Assembly: GCF_030412785.1 (NCBI RefSeq)
Contig: NZ_CP125296.1
Location: 1 to 64,000 of the forward strand
DNA: 64,000 nucleotides
Direction of reading: 5' to 3'
From: Paraburkholderia sabiae
Lineage (GTDB): Bacteria; Pseudomonadota; Gammaproteobacteria; Burkholderiales; Burkholderiaceae
The position numbers were made by a program, and so were the translations under genes. The notes under the pieces were generated by a model. That model searched no databases. It was not told the DNA's origin and saw only the letters and a program-made list of their open reading frames with translations. This document shows, in pieces, positions 36,085-45,168 of this stretch. The stretch's first letter is position 1. Every line of letters begins with the position of its first letter.

Positions 36085-39000
36085 GAGGAAGTTCCGTTAC
36101 GTGAAGCGCGCCGCAATTTGAAGCGGTCGAGCCAGAGATAGATCACGGGCGTCGTGAAGAGCGTCAGCGCCTGGCTGACCATCAAGCCGCCGAGAATCGA
36201 GACGCCGAGCGGATGTCTGAATTCATGTCCGTAACCCGAGCTGACAATCAGCGGCACTGCGCCGAGCAACGCGGCGAGCGTCGTCATCATGATCGGCCGG
36301 AAGCGTGTGAGGCACGCCTGATAAATCGATTCCTGCGCGCTCGCCGCATGGTCGCGTTCGTACGTGACGGCGAAATCGACCATCATGATCGCGTTCTTCT
36401 TCACGATGCCGATCAGCAGAACGATGCCGATCAACGCGATGATCGACAGTTCGTAGCCGCAGACGTACAGCGCGATCAGCGCGCCGAGACCGGCTGAAGG
36501 CAGCGTCGAGAGGATCGTCAGCGGATGGACGAGGTTCTCGTACAGAATGCCGAGCGCGATATAAACGGCCACCAGTGCGCCGATGATCAACAACAGTTCG
36601 CTGCCGCCCGATTGCTGCATCTGCGCGCCTTGTCCCGCGAACGAAGGCAGTACCGTGTTCGGCAGATTCAGCGAAGCGACGGCCGTTTTGATCGCGGCAT
36701 TCGCATCGCTCATCGATACGCCTTCGCGCAGGTTGTACGACAGCGTTACAGCGGGAAACTGGTTGTCGTGCGCGATCGTGACGGGTGCGTGCGACAACGT
36801 GCGGGTCGCGAGTGCGGAAAGCGGCACGAGAGTCGAAGTAGTCGTACTCGTCGTGGTGCTCGTGCTTGCTTTGGTCGCAGGCACGTATAGCGTGTCCAGC
36901 GTCTTCGGATCCTGCCAGTATTGCGGCGCGACTTCCATCACAACGTGGTACTGATTCGCTGGCCCGTAGATCGTTGCGATTTGCCGCTGGCTGAATGCGT
37001 CATTCAACGTATCGTCGATCGATTCGAACGGCACGCCCATGCGCGCCGCCGCATCGCGGTTCACTTGCAGCATCATCGAAAGACTCGCGCTTTGCACGTC
37101 GGCATTCACGTCGCGCAGTTGCGGCAACGCGCGCAGCTTCGCTTCGATGCGCGGCAGCCACGTATCCAGTTCGCTCTGGTTTTCCGCCGTCACCGTGTAT
37201 TGAAACTGCGCCGCGCTTTGCCGCGCGCCGAACATCAGATCCTGCGCGGATTGCAGCAGCAGGCGCACGCCGGGCAGATCGGCCGTTCGGCGGCTCAGAT
37301 CGGCAATGACCTGATCCGCGCTCTGCGTGCGTTCGGACAGCGGCTTGAGCGTGACAAACATCATGCTATTGCTGACGGCATTGCGTCCGCCGACATAGCC
37401 CGCCACCGATTGCACGTTCGGGTTTTGCAGCATGCGTCGATTGATCTCGTCGAACTTCTGCTTCATCGCCTGAAACGAAATGCTCTGCGACGCCTGAATC
37501 ATGCCCATCAAACGGCCCGTGTCCTCGATCGGAAAGAAGCCCTTCGGCATCACGGCGACCATGCCGACGTTCGCGAACAGCAGCAGCACGGTGACGGCGA
37601 GCATCGTCTTCGGATGACGCAGCGCCCAGCGCAGACTCTTGCCATACGCGCGTTCGACGCGCTGCCCGAACGCCGCTTCATCATGCTTCGGAGGTGCGTG
37701 ACGCAGCAGCAAACGGCCAAGCGTGGGCGCGAGCGTCAGCGAAATCACCATCGAAATCATGATCGCGATCGCCAGCGACACGGAGAACTCGCGAAACAAC
37801 CTTCCGACGATGCCGCTCATCATGATCAGCGGCAGAAACACGACCACGAGCGACACGCTGATCGTCAGCACGGTAAAGCCGACTTCGCGCGTGCCGTCGA
37901 GCGCAGCGGCGAGCGGCGTCTTGCCCTGATCCAGATGCCGCATGATGTTTTCGACGACGACGATCGCATCGTCGACCACGAAACCCGTTGAAATCGTCAG
38001 CGCCATCAGCGACAGGTTATTCAGGCTGTAGCCGAGGAAGTACATCGCCGTGAACGTGCCCGCCAGCGCGAGCGGCACGGTGATCGCGGGAATCAGCGTG
38101 CTGCGCCAGTCGCGAAAGAATGCGTACGACACGGCCGTCACCAGCAGCACCGCCGCGAGCAGCGAGATTTCCACGTCGAGTACCGACGAACGAATCGTCT
38201 GCGTGCCGTCGAGCACGACGCCGAGCTTCACCGTCGACGGCAGGCTCGCGGACAACTGAGGCAGCGCGGCGCGAATTGCATCGACGGTCTTGATGACGTT
38301 CGCGTTCGGTTGCTTCGACACGATCAGCAGCACGGCGGGCTTGCCGTTCGCGAGCCCGTAATTGCGCAGGTCTTCCGTCGACTTCACCACTTGCGCGACA
38401 TCCGACACATGCACGACCGTGCCGTCATGCGTGCGGATCACGAGCGGCTTGTAGTCGTCGGGGTTCGGCAACTGGTCGTTCGCGGCCACCACGTAATGCT
38501 GGCCGTTCACGCTGACGGCGCCCTTCGGCAGATCGACGCTCGCATTCGCCAGCGACGTACGCACGGTATCGAGCGCGATGCCGTAGTGGCTCAGCTGATC
38601 GGGATTCAGCTCAATGCGCACTGCGGGAAGCGCGCCGCCGCCGACCGTCACATCGCCGACGCCCGGCACCTGCAACAGCTTCTGCTGCAGCACCGACGAC
38701 GCATAGTCGTACATCTGCCCGACGCCGACCGTATCCGACGTGAGACCTACGATCATCACGGGCGCCGCCGCAGGATTCATCTTGCGATACGTCGGCGTTT
38801 GCGTGAGCGTCGTCGGCAGATTGCTGCGCGCGGCGTTGATGGCCGCCTGCACGTCACGCGCGGCGCCGTCGATATCGCGATTCAGATCGAACTGCAACAC
38901 GATCTGCGACGAGCCCGACGAGCTTTGCGACGTCATCTGCGTCAGGCCCGCAATCGAGCCGAACGCGCGCTCGAGCGGCGCCGTCACGGTCTTCGCGACG

Positions 39001-39173
39001 GTATCGGGATTCGCGCCCGACAGCGTCGCGCTGACCATCACCACAGGAAAATCCACCGACGGCAGCGCGGCCACAGGCAACAGCCGGAACGCGACGATGC
39101 CGAACAGCGCGAGGCCGAGCGCCAGTAGCATCGTGCCGATCGGACGACGGATGAACGGAGCGGACAGGTTCAT
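36081..39173 (-). CDS. mdtC: RND efflux transporter, MdtC-like
   Basis: A 1030-residue proton-driven inner-membrane drug transporter. It begins MNLSAPFIRRPIGTMLL and carries the HAE1-type motifs, including '[18 protein letters not shown]' in TM4, whose Asp pair is the proton relay, and a Lys in TM10 ('VLLIGIVKKNAIMMVDFA'). With the paralogue below it, it resembles the MdtB/MdtC heterotrimer, in which only one member exports substrate. The loop after 'LYVPATKA' (residues about 769-782) is a Ser/Thr run where family members usually have a short charged turn. Overlaps on both sides are ATGA, so the cluster is tightly coupled. Confidence 0.9.
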   Translation of the reverse strand: MNLSAPFIRRPIGTMLLALGLALFGIVAFRLLPVAALPSVDFPVVMVSATLSGANPDTVAKTVTAPLERAFGSIAGLTQMTSQSSSGSSQIVLQFDLNRDIDGAARDVQAAINAARSNLPTTLTQTPTYRKMNPAAAPVMIVGLTSDTVGVGQMYDYASSVLQQKLLQVPGVGDVTVGGGALPAVRIELNPDQLSHYGIALDTVRTSLANASVDLPKGAVSVNGQHYVVAANDQLPNPDDYKPLVIRTHDGTVVHVSDVAQVVKSTEDLRNYGLANGKPAVLLIVSKQPNANVIKTVDAIRAALPQLSASLPSTVKLGVVLDGTQTIRSSVLDVEISLLAAVLLVTAVSYAFFRDWRSTLIPAITVPLALAGTFTAMYFLGYSLNNLSLMALTISTGFVVDDAIVVVENIMRHLDQGKTPLAAALDGTREVGFTVLTISVSLVVVFLPLIMMSGIVGRLFREFSVSLAIAIMISMVISLTLAPTLGRLLLRHAPPKHDEAAFGQRVERAYGKSLRWALRHPKTMLAVTVLLLFANVGMVAVMPKGFFPIEDTGRLMGMIQASQSISFQAMKQKFDEINRRMLQNPNVQSVAGYVGGRNAVSNSMMFVTLKPLSERTQSADQVIADLSRRTADLPGVRLLLQSAQDLMFGARQSAAQFQYTVTAENQSELDTWLPRIEAKLRALPQLRDVNADVQSASLSMMLQVNRDAAARMGVPFESIDDTLNDAFSQRQIATIYGPANQYHVVMEVAPQYWQDPKTLDTLYVPATKASTSTTTSTTTSTLVPLSALATRTLSHAPVTIAHDNQFPAVTLSYNLREGVSMSDANAAIKTAVASLNLPNTVLPSFAGQGAQMQQSGGSELLLIIGALVAVYIALGILYENLVHPLTILSTLPSAGLGALIALYVCGYELSIIALIGIVLLIGIVKKNAIMMVDFAVTYERDHAASAQESIYQACLTRFRPIMMTTLAALLGAVPLIVSSGYGHEFRHPLGVSILGGLMVSQALTLFTTPVIYLWLDRFKLRRASRNGTSS

Positions 39174-42100
39174 CGCGCGTCCTTGGCCCGTGTCGCGAAG
39201 CGATGCAGCGCGAGAAAGATCACGGGCGTCGAGAACAGCGTGAGCAGCTGGCTCACCACCAGCCCGCCGACGATCGCAATGCCGAGCGGCTGCCGCAACT
39301 CATGTCCCATGCCTGTGCCGAGCGCGAGGGGCAGCGCTCCGAACAGCGAAGCGCAGGTCGTCATCAGGATCGGACGGAAGCGAAGTTCACACGCGCGGCG
39401 CATCGCATCGCGCGCGGCGAGACCCAGTGTGCGTTCCTGTTCGAGCGCGAAGTCGACCATCATGATCGCGTTCTTCATCACGATCCCGACCAGCAGCACG
39501 ATGCCGATCAAACCGATGATGTCGAGTTCGCCGCCGCACAGCAGCAACGCGGCAAGCGCGCCACACGCGGCGGACGGCAACGTCGAGAGAATCGTCAGCG
39601 GATGGATGAGGCTTTCGTACAGCATGCCGAGCAGGATGTAGACGGCGATCAGCGCGCCGACCAGCAGCAATGCTTCGTTCCCTAGCGATGCGCTGTACAG
39701 CTGCGCCGCGCCTTCGAGATTCATCTGCACGCTCGCGGGTGCATTCAGCTTTGCTTCGATCGCTTCGATGCGGTCGATCGCCGTGCCGAGCGTCACGCCT
39801 TGCGCGAGATTGAACGACACATCGGCGTAGGGAAACTGCGCCTGGCGTTGAATGGTCAACGGCGCGGAGCCGACTGATGCGCTCGCGATACTCGACAGCG
39901 GTGCGAGCGTAGACGACGTGGTTGTATTTGTCGATGAAGAAGTAGAAGACGATGAACTGCTCGACGTCCCCACATACATTCCATCGAGCAACGCAAGCGG
40001 CGACTCGCCGACCAGCCGCACATCGGCACCCAACGTCACGTGATACTGGTTCACGTGCGTATAGATGGTCGAAATCTGCCGGTCGCCGAATGCATCGTAA
40101 AGCGCGTTGTCGATGTCCTGCGCGGACAGCCCAAGGCGCGACGCCGTCGCACGATCGAAGTCGAACTTCAGCACATTGCCCTGCTGCTGCGCCTGGCTTT
40201 GCACGTCGGTGAAAAGCGGATCGGCGCGCAATGCGGCGAGCAAACGCTGCGTCCATTCGGCGAGTTCAGTGCGATCGGTCGCCTGCACACCGATGCGGTA
40301 ACTGTTCGCGTTGATCTGATCGTCGAGCGTCAGATCCTGCACGGGATGCAGATACAACTTGAGGTCCGCGCGCTGCGCCGCGTCGCGCGTGAGCCTGTCG
40401 ATCACATCGCGGCTCGACGCATCGCCGCTGTCTTTCAGGCTGATCAGCATGCGCCCCTGATTGATCGTCGGATTGTTCTGGTCGATGCCGACGAACGACG
40501 ACACGCTCGCCACTGCGCTATCGCTCGCGATGCGCCCTGCCAATGTGCGCGTCGATGCCGCCATCCGTTCGAACGACGCACGCGGCGAGCCGAGCGAAAT
40601 CCCTTCGACCAAACCCGTGTCCTGCTCGGGAAACAAACCCTTCGGCAGCAGCACGAACAGCACGGCCGTCAGCAACGTTGCAATCGCCACCAGCGCAAGC
40701 ACGGTCAAACGATGCGCAAACGCCCAGTCAAGCGCTCGCAGATAGCCGCGATTCAAACGCGCGAGCCAGTCGTTCGCGTTGGCATCGCTGTCGCTTGCGG
40801 CGTGATCGGCGCGCAGCATGCGGGCGGCCATCATCGGCGTCAGCGTCAGCGAGACCCACGCGGAAATCACGATCGCAATCGCCAGCGTCAACGCGAATTC
40901 GCGGAACAGTCTGCCGATTACATCCGGCATGAAGAACAGCGGAATCAGCACGGCGACGAGCGCGACGGAGATCGACAGAATCGTGAAGCCGATCTGCCGC
41001 GCGCCCTTTAACGCGGCATCGAGCGGCGTCTCGCCGTTTTCGATGTGACGCATCACGTTTTCGAGCATCACGATCGCATCGTCGACCACGAAACCGGTCG
41101 CCACCGTCAGCGCCATCAGCGTGAGGTTGTTGACGGAAAAGCCCAACAGGTAGATGCCCGCGACCGTGCCGACAAGCGCGAACGGCACCGTCACGGCAGG
41201 AATCAGCGTGAATTCGAGGCGGCGCAGAAACACGAACACGACCATCACGACGAGTGCAATCGATGCGGCCAGTTCCATCTTCACGTCATGCACCGACGCG
41301 CGGATCGTCTGCGTGCGGTCGCTCAACACGCTGATTTTCACGGTCGCGGGCAGCGACGCGCGCAGTTGCGGCAACAGCGCTTCGATCCGGTTGACGACCT
41401 CGATCACGTTCGCGCCCGGCTGACGCTGCACGTTGATGATGATCGCGGGCGTCGCGCCGCTCCATGCGGCCTGTCGCGGGTTCTCCGCCGTCTCCGACAG
41501 CTTCGCGACATCCGAGAGCCGCACAGGCGCGCCATTGCGATACGACAGCACGAGGTCCGCGTAATCGGCGGACGAGGTGAGTTGATCGTTCGCGTCGATC
41601 GTGAAGGCCTGCAACGGACCGTCGATCGTGCCCTTCGCGCTGTTCACGTTGGCATCGCCGACAGCCGTGCGCACGTCTTCGAGCGACAGACCCATCGCGT
41701 TCAGTGCGCGCGTGTCGGTTTGCACGCGCACGGCGGGCCGCATGCCGCCCGACAGCGTGACGAGCCCGACACCCGACACCTGCGAGAGCTTCTGTGCAAT
41801 ACGCGTGTCCGTCAGGTCTTCGACGCGCGTCAACGGCAATGCACTCGATGTCACGGCCAGCGTGAGCACGGCCGTATCGGCGGGATTGACCTTGCTGTAG
41901 ACGGGTGGATAAGGAAGGCTCGACGGCAACGTGCTGTTCGCGCTGTTGATCGCGGCCTGCACTTCCTGCTCGGCTTCGTCGAGATTCGTCGAGGTCTGAA
42001 ACTGCAACGTCACAAGCGACACGCCGAGCGAACTCGTCGAATTCATGCGCTTGAGGCCCGCCATCTGCCCGAACTGCTTTTCGAGCGGCGCGGTAACGGA

Positions 42101-42283
42101 CGTGCTGATCACATCGGGCGATGCGCCCGGATACTGCGTGTAGACCTGAATCGTCGGATAGTCGATTTCGGGCAGCGCGGACACAGGCATCAGCCGGTAC
42201 GCGATCAGGCCGATCAGGAGCAACGCGAGCGTCATCAAACCCGTTGCGACGGGACGGCGAATGAACGGGCGGGAAATATCCAT
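39170..42283 (-). CDS. mdtB: RND efflux transporter, MdtB-like
   Basis: A 1037-residue inner-membrane RND protein paralogous to the next gene. 'FIRRPVATGLMTLALLL' opens TM1, 'GFVVDDAIVMLENVMRHIENG' has the TM4 Asp pair and 'IVLLVGIVMKNAIMMVDFAL' the TM10 region. It would work with the MdtC-like product and the membrane fusion protein. Residues 773-792 form an almost pure Ser/Thr stretch in the periplasmic domain after 'DGMYVG'. Bile salts and novobiocin are typical Mdt substrates, but specificity cannot be read here. Confidence 0.9.
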   Translation of the reverse strand: MDISRPFIRRPVATGLMTLALLLIGLIAYRLMPVSALPEIDYPTIQVYTQYPGASPDVISTSVTAPLEKQFGQMAGLKRMNSTSSLGVSLVTLQFQTSTNLDEAEQEVQAAINSANSTLPSSLPYPPVYSKVNPADTAVLTLAVTSSALPLTRVEDLTDTRIAQKLSQVSGVGLVTLSGGMRPAVRVQTDTRALNAMGLSLEDVRTAVGDANVNSAKGTIDGPLQAFTIDANDQLTSSADYADLVLSYRNGAPVRLSDVAKLSETAENPRQAAWSGATPAIIINVQRQPGANVIEVVNRIEALLPQLRASLPATVKISVLSDRTQTIRASVHDVKMELAASIALVVMVVFVFLRRLEFTLIPAVTVPFALVGTVAGIYLLGFSVNNLTLMALTVATGFVVDDAIVMLENVMRHIENGETPLDAALKGARQIGFTILSISVALVAVLIPLFFMPDVIGRLFREFALTLAIAIVISAWVSLTLTPMMAARMLRADHAASDSDANANDWLARLNRGYLRALDWAFAHRLTVLALVAIATLLTAVLFVLLPKGLFPEQDTGLVEGISLGSPRASFERMAASTRTLAGRIASDSAVASVSSFVGIDQNNPTINQGRMLISLKDSGDASSRDVIDRLTRDAAQRADLKLYLHPVQDLTLDDQINANSYRIGVQATDRTELAEWTQRLLAALRADPLFTDVQSQAQQQGNVLKFDFDRATASRLGLSAQDIDNALYDAFGDRQISTIYTHVNQYHVTLGADVRLVGESPLALLDGMYVGTSSSSSSSTSSSTNTTTSSTLAPLSSIASASVGSAPLTIQRQAQFPYADVSFNLAQGVTLGTAIDRIEAIEAKLNAPASVQMNLEGAAQLYSASLGNEALLLVGALIAVYILLGMLYESLIHPLTILSTLPSAACGALAALLLCGGELDIIGLIGIVLLVGIVMKNAIMMVDFALEQERTLGLAARDAMRRACELRFRPILMTTCASLFGALPLALGTGMGHELRQPLGIAIVGGLVVSQLLTLFSTPVIFLALHRFATRAKDAR

Positions 42284-42307
42284 CGGTTTCTATTCGGGAA
42301 GCGCGCG

Positions 42308-43453
42308 TCAGTTGCGAACGATCTTCACGGCGCTGCCGTCGTCGAGCTTGTCCGCGCCGTCGAGCACGATCGCGTCGCCCGCTTTCAGGTTGCCTTGCGC
42401 GATCACGGTGGCGTCGTTGTACGCGACGCCCGCGGTCACGCGGCGCAACGCGACCTTGCCTGCGCCTTTGGTTACGTCAGTGCTGGCCAACGTCAGTACG
42501 AAGTCGCCGGAAGCGCCGTGCTGGATCGCGACAGTGGGCACTGTCAACGCGTCGTTCAATGTGCCAACCGTCATCCGCACATTGACGAAGCGGTTCGGGA
42601 ACAGCTTGCCGCCAGCGTTCGGCGCACTCGCCTTGAGCTTGACGGTGCCCGTCGTCGTGTCGGCCTGGTTATCGATCGCGGCGAGCGTCGCGTGATCGAG
42701 CACGGTGCGCTTGTCGCGCGCGAAAATCTCGACGGGCAACGCGCCCTTGTCGTGGAATGCATCGACGACATCACCCATCCTGTCTTCGGGCAGCGCATAG
42801 ACGACAGTCGTAGGCGAGTCGCTGGTGATGGTCGCGATGCCCGTCGTGTCGCTCGTCGTCACGTAGTTGCCGGCGTCGGTGGAAAGCAGGCCGATCGTGC
42901 CGTCCATCGGCGCGACGATGTCGCAATAGCCGACCTGCACCTGAAGATTCGCGACACTGCCCTGATCCGCTTTCACCGTGCCCTGGTACTGGCGCAGCGT
43001 GGCGCGCTGCGTATCGAGCGTCTGACGCGAAATCGAGCCGCCATCGATCAGCGTTTCATAGCGCTTCAGATCGGCTTGCGCATTCGCGAGCAAGGCTTCG
43101 TCGTGTTCGAGCGTGCCTTGCGCTTCGAGCAGTTGCGCACGCAGCGCGCGCGAATCGATCCGCGCGATCGGCTGCCCCGCTTTCACGCGCTGGCCTTCCT
43201 TCACAAGCACGGCTTCGAGCGTGCCGTTGACCTGCGTTTTCACCGTGACGGTCGCACGCGGCGTGACCGTGCCGAGTGCATCGAGTTGCAGCGGCACGTC
43301 GGCGCGCTTGACCGTGCCGATCGTAACGGGCGTTTCCTGCGCGGGAGGATGCGCCGGTTTGTGGAACGCAGCGTATGCCTGCCACACGATCACGCCGACA
43401 GCGGCCACACCAGCAACAAGCAGAACACGACGGGATGAACGATTGAATTTCAC
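42308..43453 (-). CDS. mdtA: RND membrane fusion protein, MdtA-like
   Basis: A 381-residue periplasmic adaptor. An N-terminal helix (residues about 9-28) without lipobox anchors or exports it. 'VTVKTQVNGTLEAVLVKEGQ' and 'VQVGYCDIVAPMDGTIGL' form the split biotinyl-lipoyl domain around a coiled-coil hairpin; the beta-barrel and membrane-proximal domains follow. The start is GTG at 43453, followed by a basic MKFNRSSRR-like leader. It is the first gene of the four-gene pump operon (adaptor, two RND genes, outer membrane factor). A Rho-independent terminator of the neighbouring pump sits 50 bases upstream. Confidence 0.9.
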   Translation of the reverse strand: MKFNRSSRRVLLVAGVAAVGVIVWQAYAAFHKPAHPPAQETPVTIGTVKRADVPLQLDALGTVTPRATVTVKTQVNGTLEAVLVKEGQRVKAGQPIARIDSRALRAQLLEAQGTLEHDEALLANAQADLKRYETLIDGGSISRQTLDTQRATLRQYQGTVKADQGSVANLQVQVGYCDIVAPMDGTIGLLSTDAGNYVTTSDTTGIATITSDSPTTVVYALPEDRMGDVVDAFHDKGALPVEIFARDKRTVLDHATLAAIDNQADTTTGTVKLKASAPNAGGKLFPNRFVNVRMTVGTLNDALTVPTVAIQHGASGDFVLTLASTDVTKGAGKVALRRVTAGVAYNDATVIAQGNLKAGDAIVLDGADKLDDGSAVKIVRN

Positions 43454-43502
43454 GCGATTGATTTATCGGCGCTCAGGCGCTGAACAGGAAGCGGAAGGAA
43501 AT

Positions 43503-43528
43503 AAAAGGGCGACGCCCGAAGGCGTCGC
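43503..43528 (-). terminator. Terminator of the AmrAB-like pump operon
   Basis: On the minus strand, GCGACGCC (43528-43521), the stable tetraloop TTCG and GGCGTCGC (43516-43509) are followed by CC and TTTTAT at 43508-43503. This is a clean Rho-independent terminator 115 bases below the outer membrane factor stop. It separates the two pump operons. Confidence 0.8.
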
Positions 43529-43642
43529 AGGAAAACGGCACTGCGCCGATCGGAGAAACGGCAAGTGCCATGCAGGTGAGGAGAAATGTAGCAACGCGAA
43601 AGCGCGACCAGGTTTAGCGCGCTTAGCAGATGTTTCGGCGCG

Positions 43643-45154
43643 TTACGGTTGCGAAGCGACGTGCGTGTTCTGTTCGCTTTGCTGCGCGTAGGGCGCATCG
43701 GCGGCACGCGGGGTATCGCCCGAATGTTCGATCCAGCCGCCGCCCAGGTACTGATACAGATCGACAAGATTCGTGAGGCGATTGAGCGATGCCGTAATCA
43801 GCGATTGCTGCGCCGAATACAGATCGTTCTGCGCCGTCAGCACGTTCAGATAGCTGTCGACGCCATTGCGATACCGCAAGTCCGACAGGTCATAGCGACG
43901 CTGCTGCGACTCGACGTTCTCCTGCAACGCCTTGATCTGCCGGTCGTACGTGCCGCGCGCCGCGAGGCCGTCGGCGACTTCGCGGAACGCCGTCTGGATC
44001 GCCTTTTCGTACTGCGCGACAGCAACGTTCGTTTCGAGCTTCGCGAGATCGAGATTCGCGCGGTTTTCGCCGCCCTTGAAGATCGGCACGGAAATCGTCG
44101 GGCCGAAACTCCATGCGAGCTGTCCCGGTTTGAAGAGCGTGCCGAGGCTCGCGCTCGCCGTGCCGAAGTCGCCCGTCAGCGAGATGCTCGGGAAAAACGC
44201 CGCGCGCGCCGCGCCGATGTTCGCGTTCGCGCCGATCAGCGTCGCTTCCGCTTCCATGATGTCGGGACGGCGCGTCAGCAGATCGGACGGCAGGCCCGCC
44301 GGAATATCCGCGAGCAGTTGCTGGCTCGCGAGCGGCAAGCCTTGCGGCAAGTCCGCTGGCAACGGCGCGCCGACCAGCAGCACGAGCGCGTTCTCGGCCT
44401 GCGCGCGCGAACGCTGCTGACTTTCGTAGTTCGCCTGCGCCTGCTGCATCGTGCCCGCCGCTTCGCGCAGATCGAGTTCGGAACCGGTGCCCGTGTCGTA
44501 CTGGAGCTTCGTCAGTTCGTACGAACGGCGCGCCGTGTCGTACGTGTTCTTCGTGCTCTGAAGCATTTCGTCGTAGGCGACGAGCGTCAGATATTGATCC
44601 GCGACCTGCGACACCAGCAGGATTTCTTCGGCCTTGCGCGCTTGCGCCGTCGAGAAATACGTCTGCAACGCCTGTTGCGTGAGGCTGCGCACCTTGCCGA
44701 AGAAGTCGAGTTCCCACGAAGCGCTCGCCGCAACCTGATAGTCGCTGCCGACCGTCGCGCGCCCCGAATACGACAGATCCTTCGGCGTGCGAGTCCGCGT
44801 GCCCGTACCGTCGACGGACAGCGACGGCATCAGGTCAGCGCGCTGAACGCGGTATTGCGCACGCGCTTCGTCGACCTTCAACGCCGACACGCGCAGATCG
44901 CGATTGTTCTGCAACGCGAGTTCGATCAGGCGTTGCAGACGCGGATCGACGAAGAATTCGCGCCAGCCGATGTCGGTGGCGGCTTGATCGTTTGCGGTCC
45001 GCGTGGCCGTGCCTTTCGCGGGCTGGTTGTCGTAGACGCCGCCTTTCGGATAGGTCGCCGCGACGGGCGCGGCGGGCCGTTCATAAGTCGGCGCGAGCGT
45101 GCAGCCGCTCGCGAAGAGCGCGGCAGCGAGCGCCGTCAGTATCGTTCTGTTCAT
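43643..45154 (-). CDS. Outer membrane factor of RND efflux (AmrAB-linked, OprM type)
   Basis: A 503-residue outer-membrane lipoprotein channel. The lipobox F-A-S-G-C18 is followed by 'TLAPTYERPAAPVA', typical of OprM/AdeK proteins. Two efflux repeats are visible, with 'LPSDLLTRRPDIMEAEATLI' type sequence at about 290 joining them, and 'NLVDLYQYLGGGW' near the C-terminus. The ATG at 45154 has AAGG eight bases upstream; an in-frame ATG at 45169, touching the transporter stop, is the alternative. Confidence 0.89.
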   Translation of the reverse strand: MNRTILTALAAALFASGCTLAPTYERPAAPVAATYPKGGVYDNQPAKGTATRTANDQAATDIGWREFFVDPRLQRLIELALQNNRDLRVSALKVDEARAQYRVQRADLMPSLSVDGTGTRTRTPKDLSYSGRATVGSDYQVAASASWELDFFGKVRSLTQQALQTYFSTAQARKAEEILLVSQVADQYLTLVAYDEMLQSTKNTYDTARRSYELTKLQYDTGTGSELDLREAAGTMQQAQANYESQQRSRAQAENALVLLVGAPLPADLPQGLPLASQQLLADIPAGLPSDLLTRRPDIMEAEATLIGANANIGAARAAFFPSISLTGDFGTASASLGTLFKPGQLAWSFGPTISVPIFKGGENRANLDLAKLETNVAVAQYEKAIQTAFREVADGLAARGTYDRQIKALQENVESQQRRYDLSDLRYRNGVDSYLNVLTAQNDLYSAQQSLITASLNRLTNLVDLYQYLGGGWIEHSGDTPRAADAPYAQQSEQNTHVASQP

Positions 45155-45168
45155 ATGTATTGCCTTCA

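Noticed and set aside
41045-43438. A 797-codon plus-strand frame
   Set aside because: Opposite MdtA and MdtB-like genes; shadow frame.
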